From NCBI RefSeq assembly GCF_000400365.1, contig NZ_BAOG01000082.1, positions 1-64,000 on the forward strand: a stretch of 64,000 nucleotides of DNA, written 5' to 3'. Below are positions 55,059 through 62,811 of the stretch, one piece after another (within the stretch, counting starts at the first letter, position 1; each line of letters starts with the position of its first letter). The DNA is from Vibrio jasicida CAIM 1864 = LMG 25398. GTDB lineage: Bacteria > Pseudomonadota > Gammaproteobacteria > Enterobacterales > Vibrionaceae. The translations under genes were made by a program, and so were the position numbers. The notes beneath the pieces are model-generated. The model was not told where the DNA came from. It did no database searches and saw nothing but the letters and a program-made list of their open reading frames with translations.

Positions 55059-55964
55059 ATGAAAACGACGATGCGTTTAGTTAGCGGAATTATGGCCGCA
55101 GCATTATTAGGTGGCTGTGCAGCAGATGCTTATGTTAGCCAAGAGAACCGAGATAAATTTGCAGACTTGAATGTCTCCAAATTTTTAATCAGTGAGTGTT
55201 TAGCACCGCAGCGTGAAATTCATATCGCTGTTGCTGAACATTTCGATTTCGATAAATCCATCATTCGTGAAGCTGATGCTGCAAGCCTAGACGCGTTCAT
55301 CCATGATATTCGAGGCTTGAGTGGACGCATTACGATTGTCGGTCATACCGATTTTAAAGGTTCTGACGAATACAATGAGAAGCTGTCTATGCGCCGCGCT
55401 GAATCGGTAGAAGCGTATCTACAGCAACAACTCGATCCAGAGCAATATGATTGGGAAGTGAAACACTTTGGTGAGTCGCAGCCACTGGCGCTGGGTAAAT
55501 CGGATCAAGCGCGGGCAGAAAACCGTCGCGCTTACGTGATGTTTGAAGAGGCGAAGAAATATGAAGAAATGCCTTTCTGTGAGCCGCCAAAACCAGAGCG
55601 TAAGGTTTACATGGCGATGACACCGCACTTCGATTTCGATAAGTCGGAATTAAAACCGGAAGACCTTTCACAATTAGATGACTTCATCGCAAAACTGCAA
55701 GGTTTAGAGGGGAGCATTATGGTCGCTGGTCATACTGACCAAGTCGGTGCTCGTTCATACAATGAAGCACTTGCAGAGCGTCGTGCTCAGGCTGTAGTGG
55801 AATACCTGAAGACGAAACTTGACCCATCACTGTTTGTTTGGGAAGTAAAAGCCTTTGGTGAACTTCAACCTGTGATCAATGAAGAATCTCTTGAAGCCAA
55901 TGCTTTAAACCGCCGAGCGTTTATCGTATTTAAAGAAAGCGAATTGGGACAACCGACTGAATAA
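55059..55964 (+). CDS. lipoprotein with two OmpA-like peptidoglycan-binding domains (copy B)
   Basis: 301 aa with lipobox ALLGGC (C20) and then AADAYVSQENRDKF, as in copy A. Two OmpA-like domains, each with FDFDK, GHTD, RRA and NRRA motifs; the peptidoglycan-contacting Asp and Arg are present in both. The start is 9 bases after the barrel stop, so translation is probably coupled. Predicted to sit on the inner face of the outer membrane and hold the surface complex to the wall. Confidence 0.85.
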   Translation: MKTTMRLVSGIMAAALLGGCAADAYVSQENRDKFADLNVSKFLISECLAPQREIHIAVAEHFDFDKSIIREADAASLDAFIHDIRGLSGRITIVGHTDFKGSDEYNEKLSMRRAESVEAYLQQQLDPEQYDWEVKHFGESQPLALGKSDQARAENRRAYVMFEEAKKYEEMPFCEPPKPERKVYMAMTPHFDFDKSELKPEDLSQLDDFIAKLQGLEGSIMVAGHTDQVGARSYNEALAERRAQAVVEYLKTKLDPSLFVWEVKAFGELQPVINEESLEANALNRRAFIVFKESELGQPTE

Positions 55965-55970
55965 TTTGGT

Positions 55971-56036
55971 AAGGTTGTCCTTTCGCAAGCTCTCTATCTG
56001 TTTTCTTAGTGATAGCTAGCATGAAAGGTCAACCTT
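55971..56036 (+). other. long imperfect hairpin downstream of module B
   Basis: AAGGTTGTCCTTTC (55971-55984) pairs with GAAAGGTCAACCTT (56023-56036) with one mismatch in 14. Inside, GCTCTCTATC (55989-55998) pairs 8 of 10 with GATAGCTAGC (56011-56020). The arms total about 28 bases around a 12-base loop. No T-run follows. It fills most of the 96-base gap before the MscS gene and could be a processing site, a 3'-stabilising element, or a small mobile-repeat remnant. Confidence 0.65.
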
Positions 56037-56060
56037 CTAAACCAAACAGGGAGTCGGGTA

Positions 56061-56909
56061 ATGGAGAAAGTGCAGTTAGTCGTCGATTTTCTTCTCACTC
56101 ATAAAATTTTATTTTCCGCATTAATTCTGTTGTTCATCATTCTTTTACGTCGTTTGATACTGTCTCGAATCCGTGGCGACGATGCCTTTATTACAGAAGA
56201 ACAACGCAGTTGGATGTCGAGAACCAAAAACGGCACATTTGCTATCACCTTGATTCTGTTGTTCATCTTATGGCAATCAGAAATCAGCGAGTTCGCTCTA
56301 AGTGTTACGGCGATTGCTGTCGCGATTGTGGTGGCATCCAAAGAGATCATCTTGTGTTTTACGGGGTCAATCCAGCGTGCAAGTTCTCGTTCGTTTCGCA
56401 TTGGTGACTGGATTGAAGTCGGAAAGCTATGTGGTGAGGTCATTGAACACAACATGATGGCGACAGTGATTCAAGAAATCGATCTGCATCATGGTCAATA
56501 CCACTTCACGGGGAAAACTGCGACGCTGCCTAACAGTATGTTTTTCACCTACCCAGTGAAGAACCTCAATTTCATGAAGCGTTACGTGTACCATGACTTT
56601 TCTGTTGTGGTGAAAGATTTCGTCAATCTCTACCCACTTTTGCCTTTGTTGACCGATAAGATTGATGAGCATTGCAGTTACTTCGCCGACGTCGCTCACC
56701 GTTACAACGCGATGATTGAGAAGCACGCTGGTGTTGATCTACCGGGCGCTGAGCCGCACATCCACATCTCAAGTAACATTAATGGTGAGCAAATTCTGCA
56801 TATCATGATTTTCTGCCCGACAGATAAAGCAAACCACTTAGAGCATCTGATTCGTAAAGACTTTATGGAGCTTTATGAGCAGCGATTTCCAATGAATCCT
56901 GAGCATTAA
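56061..56909 (+). CDS. MscS-family mechanosensitive ion channel
   Basis: 282 aa with three N-terminal membrane segments (about 15-28, 55-72 and 78-98). The MscS pore/beta-domain hallmark follows: ASKEIILCFTGSIQRASSRSF, then RIGDWIEV and GEVIEHNMMATVIQEID. The C-terminal alpha/beta domain is short. Such channels open on membrane tension and release solutes after osmotic downshift. It is a small MscS of YnaI/YbdG flavour, though I cannot place it precisely. It follows module B after the hairpin at 55971-56036. Confidence 0.82.
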   Translation: MEKVQLVVDFLLTHKILFSALILLFIILLRRLILSRIRGDDAFITEEQRSWMSRTKNGTFAITLILLFILWQSEISEFALSVTAIAVAIVVASKEIILCFTGSIQRASSRSFRIGDWIEVGKLCGEVIEHNMMATVIQEIDLHHGQYHFTGKTATLPNSMFFTYPVKNLNFMKRYVYHDFSVVVKDFVNLYPLLPLLTDKIDEHCSYFADVAHRYNAMIEKHAGVDLPGAEPHIHISSNINGEQILHIMIFCPTDKANHLEHLIRKDFMELYEQRFPMNPEH

Positions 56910-56940
56910 GTTCTCGCTCAATAATCATCTAGCAAATATT

Positions 56941-56967
56941 AACCCTCACTAGTCAACACTGAGGGTT
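56941..56967 (+). terminator. probable terminator after the MscS gene
   Basis: AACCCTCA (56941-56948) and TGAGGGTT (56960-56967) form an 8-bp stem with an 11-base loop; the following ATATTTG is only partly T-rich. The remaining gap to 57180 shows no gene. Confidence 0.6.
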
Positions 56968-57180
56968 ATATTTGTATATTTCTTATCGTCACGATAAATA
57001 ATCTTAATGGATCGGAGCGCATATAATCGATAAATTACGCCGGCAACGTAACTTCGTTTGTTGATGGATTTACAAATAAAACACCCACTAAGACTACACA
57101 GATAGTCGATTTCTTTAGCTGCGCTTGCACTCACGACTGTTTACACAGCAGTTGCCCCCCGTTTTACTATAAGATGCTCC

Positions 57181-59223
57181 ATGCAAACTGGCTTAAATTT
57201 TACTTTTGCGCCTTTTCAACGTTTATCGGCGCTCACAGGGCAATGGCGTGCAGGGTCCAAATCCTACCTAACAGATTTGGCCTCTATTGCACTCTTGTTG
57301 TTACCCCTGACTCTATCAAATGCACTTGCCGTTTTTTTAGGCCACGCGTTCCGTCTCTCAGGATGGGTAGAATTATCACAGATGTTATTTCATCTGTCAG
57401 ATATCCTCATCAATCTGTACCCAAGCGCATTTTGTGTAGTGGCGGGTTATTACCTGTCACATAAAACCAATGTGTCGAGTGCCGTCTTCATCATTTACTC
57501 GTTGATCATGTTCTACTTGATCTCGATAGAAAACGGCAGTTTGTCTGCGACTTATATGCTGCCAAACAACCCACTACTGGCATTGTTTAGTGCGATGATG
57601 ACGTATGTCTATTGCTGCGTTTTCAAAATACGCTTGCTAGAGCCACAAGCGCTGGATTTCTCGTCTCGTCTGCTCAAGCATGTTGTTCACTTCTTTCTGT
57701 TTGTGTTGATTGCTTTAGCAGTATCGCGACTAACCGCATTCATTATGGCTCTATTTGGTGGGATGATTCGCGGACTGGGTGTGGACCCTCTCACGCTAAA
57801 AGGCGGGATTATTTACCAAACGGTACTAGGCCTCTTAGGCTCAATCGGCATCAATGGGCATAACTTGTTGTTTGCCATTAAGCAGCAAATCTACGCCGCT
57901 ACAGAAGCAAATTTTTTCGCGTGGCAAGCCGGTGAAGCTCCTCTAAATGTAATTAGCCAAGGTTTTTACGACGCGTTTATGTCGATGGGTGGTTCTGGTA
58001 ATTGCATCAGCCTATTGTTGTGCGTGTTGCTGTTTGCCAAAGAACGTAACCACCAGATGCTTGCATTAGCAGCAACCCCGCTGGTGATCTTCAACATCAA
58101 TGAAGTCTTGCTGTTTGGGTTGCCGATTATTTTCAACCCATTGTTGATTGTGCCTTTTGTGCTGGTACCGCTATTGAGCTTTCTCATCACTTACGGGTCA
58201 ATTGCATCAGGGCTTGTTCCTCCGGTTGAAAATATTGTTAACTGGATGACGCCGCCTTTGTTCAGTGGTTATGTCGCGATGGGGAATCAGATTGAAGGCT
58301 CATTATTGCAATTATTGATCATCGTCCTTGGTGTCTTTATCTATCGGCCATTTTATTTGGCTTACGCCGGCAAGTATTCTGCGCAGTTTCGTGCGAATAC
58401 GGCTTACACAGGCATTGAGAGTTCGCTGTTCAAAACCTTGCTTAACAACGTTCGTGATTCGAATAACTCAAGCATTAGTAAATCGACAGCACAAAAGCGA
58501 CTGACTTCGATTTTGAGGGAAGGGGAGTTGGTGATGTTTTATCAAAAGCTCCAGTCGACTAGTGACGTCAATATCTTCTCTTATGAAGCCTTGCTTAGAT
58601 ACATTGATAAAGAAGGGAAACTGCACCCTCCGACATTTGTGAGTGACTTCCAAATGCTTAACTCAATGCCATTACTGGACAAGCTCGTGATTGAGAAAGT
58701 TCTGGCAGACATGCAGAAAATGACATTATCAAAAGATCGTCGAATTGCCATCAACATTGCAGTCGCTACGATCGAGCAAGAAGAATTTGTCCCGCACTTA
58801 CTATCGCGACTAACTCATTATGGTATCTCGCCGCAGTGGTTGGAAATTGAAATCACAGAAGAGGCAATTCTTAGTAATAAGGTGTTCTTAATTAAAACTA
58901 TGGAAGCGCTGCAAGCTCAGGGCATTCGTATCGCTATGGATGACTTTGGCACCGGCTATGCGTCGTTCCCGCACTTACTAAAGTACCCGTTTGATAAGAT
59001 CAAGCTGGATCGTTCGCTACTGCTGGATGCCAATGATCAAAAAGGCAGAGACTTATATGAATTGGTAGCGAAACTGGGCCATATTACGCATTGCGAAGTG
59101 GTCGCAGAAGGGGTGGAAACCCAACAAGAGTACGATTTTGTGAAAGGTTGTGGTGTCGATAAAGCGCAAGGTTACTTCTTTACTCGTCCACTTCCTCTTA
59201 CGGATATTTTACGCGAGCAATAA
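57181..59223 (+). CDS. PTS EIIC-like membrane domain fused to an EAL c-di-GMP phosphodiesterase domain (1)
   Basis: 680 aa. Residues 1-400 form a lactose/cellobiose-type PTS EIIC domain with about ten membrane segments, including FNINEVLLFGLPIIFNP and LVPPVENIVNWMTPPLFSGY. Residues 440-680 are an EAL domain: EALLR near 468, EIEITEEAI, MDDFGTGYASF, KLDRSLL and VAEGVET, so catalytic residues appear intact. The usual GIHG histidine of this EIIC class seems to be Asn (GINGH), and no EIIA or EIIB is encoded nearby. It therefore probably senses a sugar and lowers c-di-GMP rather than transporting it. The second fusion follows in tandem. Confidence 0.85.
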   Translation: MQTGLNFTFAPFQRLSALTGQWRAGSKSYLTDLASIALLLLPLTLSNALAVFLGHAFRLSGWVELSQMLFHLSDILINLYPSAFCVVAGYYLSHKTNVSSAVFIIYSLIMFYLISIENGSLSATYMLPNNPLLALFSAMMTYVYCCVFKIRLLEPQALDFSSRLLKHVVHFFLFVLIALAVSRLTAFIMALFGGMIRGLGVDPLTLKGGIIYQTVLGLLGSIGINGHNLLFAIKQQIYAATEANFFAWQAGEAPLNVISQGFYDAFMSMGGSGNCISLLLCVLLFAKERNHQMLALAATPLVIFNINEVLLFGLPIIFNPLLIVPFVLVPLLSFLITYGSIASGLVPPVENIVNWMTPPLFSGYVAMGNQIEGSLLQLLIIVLGVFIYRPFYLAYAGKYSAQFRANTAYTGIESSLFKTLLNNVRDSNNSSISKSTAQKRLTSILREGELVMFYQKLQSTSDVNIFSYEALLRYIDKEGKLHPPTFVSDFQMLNSMPLLDKLVIEKVLADMQKMTLSKDRRIAINIAVATIEQEEFVPHLLSRLTHYGISPQWLEIEITEEAILSNKVFLIKTMEALQAQGIRIAMDDFGTGYASFPHLLKYPFDKIKLDRSLLLDANDQKGRDLYELVAKLGHITHCEVVAEGVETQQEYDFVKGCGVDKAQGYFFTRPLPLTDILREQ

Positions 59224-59592
59224 CAGTGCTGTTTTTTATCGTCACAATTAAAAAGTCGAGTGGAAAGAGGGGCTTGTTGGCGATAATGTGCGCCTCCTTG
59301 CTTAATTAGCATGCAAAAATACAAACCACGCTGACCTAAGAAACAGCGGGTTGTATCTAAATGAAGAGAGTGTCGGTCGTCCTAGTCCGCGCTCTTTTGG
59401 TTTGGTAGATAACAACAAGTTGGCCATGGCTACCTTTGTTGAGTGACTATTCGCAACGTTGAACGATCAACGCTTTGTTACTCGAATGATACCGTCATCG
59501 ACTGTCTGTCGAAACTCTCCCTCATTGCGATACAAATTAAACGGACCTTAATTGCGGCGAACTTCCTGAGCGGCTCATCGAGTCGTTTACTA
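59224..59592 (+). other. spacer between the two EIIC-EAL genes with an imperfect hairpin
   Basis: About 370 bases without a convincing gene. The clearest structure is a hairpin at 59319-59356: ATACAAACCACGCTG pairs with CAGCGGGTTGTAT (two bulged A), 10-base loop. No T-run follows, so a leader element of the second gene is as likely as termination. An open extension of that gene reaches back to 59443. Confidence 0.45.
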
Positions 59593-61677
59593 ATGGATAA
59601 AATTAGCCAAATGAACAATCGATACGTAAATCGGCTTTTTACTTTAATTTCCTCCAACTCGTACATAAATGGCTTATGTAATGTACTGGTCATGTTGCTC
59701 CCAGTGTCATTGATTTCCGCATTCAGCACTTTGTTGAGCAATTTTTTTATGATGGCGGGTTACGAGCAAGTGGGTACCACGGTTGGAGCCGCGAGTTCTA
59801 TCATCTGGAAACTGTTCCCAATCTTGTTATTGGTTTACTTCTCGCAGTTTCTTTCTTCTCTGTTAAAAGTCTCACGGGTTAATGTTATTACGCCTTCGTT
59901 GATGATCTATTTCATCGTGTGTAATGAGTGGGGGCTGCTGCAAGAAGGAACGGTCGTACCGAGCAATTACCCACTGGCAATCATCATTCCTATTTTGGTG
60001 GGATGGTCTGTTCGTGCAATGCAAAACCGCAAATGGTTTATGCGGTCGGAGCTGCCTAATATTGTCGACCAGTCTTACAACTTGATCATGGCAACGACGG
60101 TGTTGGTTGTTGGTTATACCTTATTAGGTTATGTGCTAGGACGCGTTTTCTGTGCCGCTGATATTGCTGGCTTTTTATTGCCAAGTCTGGACCCATACTC
60201 TCTTTTCGATGGTGTTATTTACGAGCTGGTACGTAATCTATTTTGGTCCATTGGTATTAATGGGCACATTATTTTTGCACCATATAAAGCGGAGTTGTAT
60301 GAAGCGACACGTGTAGCGATAGAAAACCATGAGTTGCTCGGAACGCCATTGCCAATACTGACGACCAACTTCTTCGATTTTTATGCGGGTTTGGGTGGCG
60401 CAGGAAACACCATTTCTTTGGTGCTTTGTATGTTATTTCTCACTAAAAACCGCAGCTACAAAGCGTTGGCAACCGCAGCTTTAATTTTAAGTTTTTTCAA
60501 CATTAATGAGCCAATTATTTTTGGGCTGCCAATTATGTTTAACCCTTTGTTGATCGTACCGTTCTTGATTGCACCTGTTGTTGGTCTTGTCATTGCTTAT
60601 GTGGCAACGGCGCTTGGCTTGGTGGCACCAATGACGGAAATCATGAGTTGGATGACGCCACCTTTGATGAGTGGATATGTTGGCACGGGCTCTACGTGGA
60701 CAGGCGCGGTGCTACAACTGATCATCATCTTAGTCGGTGTCATAATCTATTATCCCTTCTTTAAACAGATGGACAATATCGGGAATGCTAATGCATCGTT
60801 TGCTAAGTCACTTTCTGATGATTTCTTTAATTATGAAGGTGTTGAAAGTGGTAAATCGGCAGGGGCTTTTTTCCCCGAGATTACGAGTAAATTTGCGGCA
60901 CAAAAGCGAATTACTGACCTAAAAAATAACGGTGAGTTTATCTTGTATTACCAGCCTCAAGTGAACACGCGAACAGGTGAGATTCGCTCTCTAGAAGTGT
61001 TGATTAGGCACCGTTCTGAATCGGGTGAGATCTCGCCTCCTACTTTCTTAGATGACTTTGCCAAAGTGGGGTTAATGAGTGAGTTGGATTTGTGGGTGGT
61101 TGAAACGGCTCTAAAAGAGAGCGCTCCTTTAGCAGACTCGCCTCACTTTAAGGTTTCAATCAATATGTCACCAGAGACCTGTCTTGTCCCCGATTTTACG
61201 GAAAAAGTGCTGAGTATGATTAACCAAAGTGCTTTGTCTTACTCTCAAGTGGAATTCGAAATCACGGAAGACATGCTGATTCAAGATGAACACAGTACCC
61301 ACCGAGTCTTGACTTCTCTCCGTGAGGCTGGAGTGAAGATTGCGTTAGATGATTTTGGTTCTGGGTACTCTTCAATTGGGTACTTGTCTAAGTACGATTT
61401 CGATAAAGTTAAAATTGACCGCTCTTTAGTTTTGAATCTCAACAATAAAAATGGTCGCGAACTGTTTAGGCTAACGGCTAAGTTGGTCAAAATTACGGGG
61501 GCAGAAACCGTTGCTGAAGGGATAGAAACCGAAGCAGAGTTGGAGTTTATGGCGGAACAAAACATTCATTTGATTCAAGGTTTCTACTTTTATAAGCCGA
61601 TGCCTTTTGAAGACGTGCTTACCCTGAATTTTTCAACGTTAGAAGAGCACAGCGATTACGACCATTATTCTTCCTAA
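59593..61677 (+). CDS. PTS EIIC-like membrane domain fused to an EAL c-di-GMP phosphodiesterase domain (2)
   Basis: About 694 aa from the ATG at 59593, which lines up with the N-terminus of the first fusion; a GTG at 59443 would add 50 residues of unlikely sequence. The EIIC domain has FNINEPIIFGLPIMFNP, retaining the NEP Glu-Pro that the first protein has as NEV, and the GINGH variant. The EAL motif reads EVL near residue 466 (catalytic Glu kept), with EFEITEDML, LDDFGSGYSS, KIDRSLV and VAEGIET. Likely an active phosphodiesterase gated by a sugar-like ligand. The paralogous pair arose by duplication and has diverged. Confidence 0.85.
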   Translation: MDKISQMNNRYVNRLFTLISSNSYINGLCNVLVMLLPVSLISAFSTLLSNFFMMAGYEQVGTTVGAASSIIWKLFPILLLVYFSQFLSSLLKVSRVNVITPSLMIYFIVCNEWGLLQEGTVVPSNYPLAIIIPILVGWSVRAMQNRKWFMRSELPNIVDQSYNLIMATTVLVVGYTLLGYVLGRVFCAADIAGFLLPSLDPYSLFDGVIYELVRNLFWSIGINGHIIFAPYKAELYEATRVAIENHELLGTPLPILTTNFFDFYAGLGGAGNTISLVLCMLFLTKNRSYKALATAALILSFFNINEPIIFGLPIMFNPLLIVPFLIAPVVGLVIAYVATALGLVAPMTEIMSWMTPPLMSGYVGTGSTWTGAVLQLIIILVGVIIYYPFFKQMDNIGNANASFAKSLSDDFFNYEGVESGKSAGAFFPEITSKFAAQKRITDLKNNGEFILYYQPQVNTRTGEIRSLEVLIRHRSESGEISPPTFLDDFAKVGLMSELDLWVVETALKESAPLADSPHFKVSINMSPETCLVPDFTEKVLSMINQSALSYSQVEFEITEDMLIQDEHSTHRVLTSLREAGVKIALDDFGSGYSSIGYLSKYDFDKVKIDRSLVLNLNNKNGRELFRLTAKLVKITGAETVAEGIETEAELEFMAEQNIHLIQGFYFYKPMPFEDVLTLNFSTLEEHSDYDHYSS

Positions 61678-61683
61678 TTAAGA

Positions 61684-61720
61684 AGGGAAGCCACTTATCT
61701 TGGCTTCCCTTTTCTTTTTC
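61684..61720. terminator. bidirectional terminator between EIIC-EAL 2 and azurin
   Basis: AAGGGAAGCCA (61684-61694), loop CTTATCT, TGGCTTCCCTT (61702-61712) followed by a T-rich stretch to 61720. Confidence 0.88.
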
Positions 61721-61746
61721 AGAGGCTTGAGTTCGAGCGTGAACGC

Positions 61747-62199
61747 TTATTTGAACTCAAACTTACCCTGCATAATTGCCCAGTGACCAGGGAAAGAACA
61801 GAAGAACGAGTAATCACCTCCCGGAGTCATTTTCTCTGTGCTGAACGTGATAGAGGTGCTTTCACCGCCGCCGATCACTTTAGTAAATGCGTAAACACGG
61901 TCGTCGTTAGGTTTCACGTAGTTGTTTTCAAGACCTGCTGACATGCCTTCTGTACCTACTGCTTGTAGGTTCGCCGTGTCTGCAATGACCACGTTGTGAC
62001 CCATTGACTGCGCTGGCATCTTACCTGTGTGGTTCAGCGTCAGTTTTACTTCTTTACACGTTGCTGGAACACTCAACGTTTTGGTCGAAAACTGCATCAT
62101 ATCGTTAGCATCGATAGACACTTCACACTCTGCGCTTGCTTGTGCGCCAAAGCTCATTCCAACTAGTGCAAAGGTTGCTGCTACTAAACGTAAAGACAT
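61747..62199 (-). CDS. azu: azurin (type I blue copper protein)
   Basis: 150 aa with a 22-residue signal peptide (GAQAS/AECEV). Counting from the mature N-terminus, the copper ligands are His46 (in MGHNVV), Cys112, His117 and Met121 (FFCSFPGHWAIMQGKF), exactly as in Pseudomonas azurin. The structural disulfide Cys3-Cys26 is also present. It shuttles electrons in the periplasm, typically with c-type cytochromes in respiration or stress conditions. It is monocistronic, convergent with the EIIC-EAL pair. Confidence 0.95.
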   Translation of the reverse strand: MSLRLVAATFALVGMSFGAQASAECEVSIDANDMMQFSTKTLSVPATCKEVKLTLNHTGKMPAQSMGHNVVIADTANLQAVGTEGMSAGLENNYVKPNDDRVYAFTKVIGGGESTSITFSTEKMTPGGDYSFFCSFPGHWAIMQGKFEFK

Positions 62200-62811
62200 A
62201 TAACACTCTCCATATTTTATTTTTGGGCTGACTTGGATTCAAACCGATCCAATGCATCTCATTATCATCGAATATTCAATCTGAAACCGTGCTTCAATCC
62301 GGATATTGACGTTTTGTTGCAAAGTTATACTTATCGTTTTCACTGGATGATCATTCATATACCTTATTTTTAGCGCTTCAGTTAAGAAGTGTGAAGACGA
62401 TCTTTATAACCGCTTCAGGCGCTTCTTTTGTGCTCTCATATCGCTCTAGCTTTGGCGTTTTTTTCGCTAACATGTAACTAAGTATTTCAACTGTATTTAT
62501 TCTGTAACTTATTGATTTTCAGATGCATAAAGGCGTAAAAAACACAAATCACACTATTTGTAGAAACGGATAAATTGATTTGTTTTATCTCGCGCACACT
62601 TTCAGAAAATTGAACTAGAGTCCCAGATTTATGTTTGCTTATCGATTGCGCGCGAAATGTCGTCAAATTGACGTAAAAAGACGCTTTATTTTTGGCACTT
62701 TTACACCTGTAAGTTGAGTTACATTTGGTTACATCTGTCCGCTGCGGCGCGAAAAAAGTCCCCCTCTATAATGCTGTTCCTTTTTATTGTTGTTTGTATA
62801 AGTCCTTAATT
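62200..62811. promoter_or_regulatory. long divergent control region between azurin and the chitinase-like gene
   Basis: About 610 A/T-rich bases with no credible gene. It holds a 13-bp palindrome CGTCAAATTGACG at 62661-62673, about 140 bases before the chitinase-like start, and a good -10-like TATAAT at 62767-62772 without a matching -35, which would fit activator-dependent transcription. The start at 62812 has no clear ribosome site. Confidence 0.4.

Larger units (their letters stand above)
40147..55964 (+). repeat. module B of the paralogous three-gene surface system
   Basis: Second copy of the giant protein / barrel / OmpA lipoprotein set in the same orientation as module A, with gaps of 68 and 9 bases. 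The barrels are equal in length (1171 aa), the lipoproteins nearly so (305 and 301 aa). The giant is longer by about two repeats. Similarity is visible at protein level throughout, not as near-identical DNA, so the duplication is old. Confidence 0.85.
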
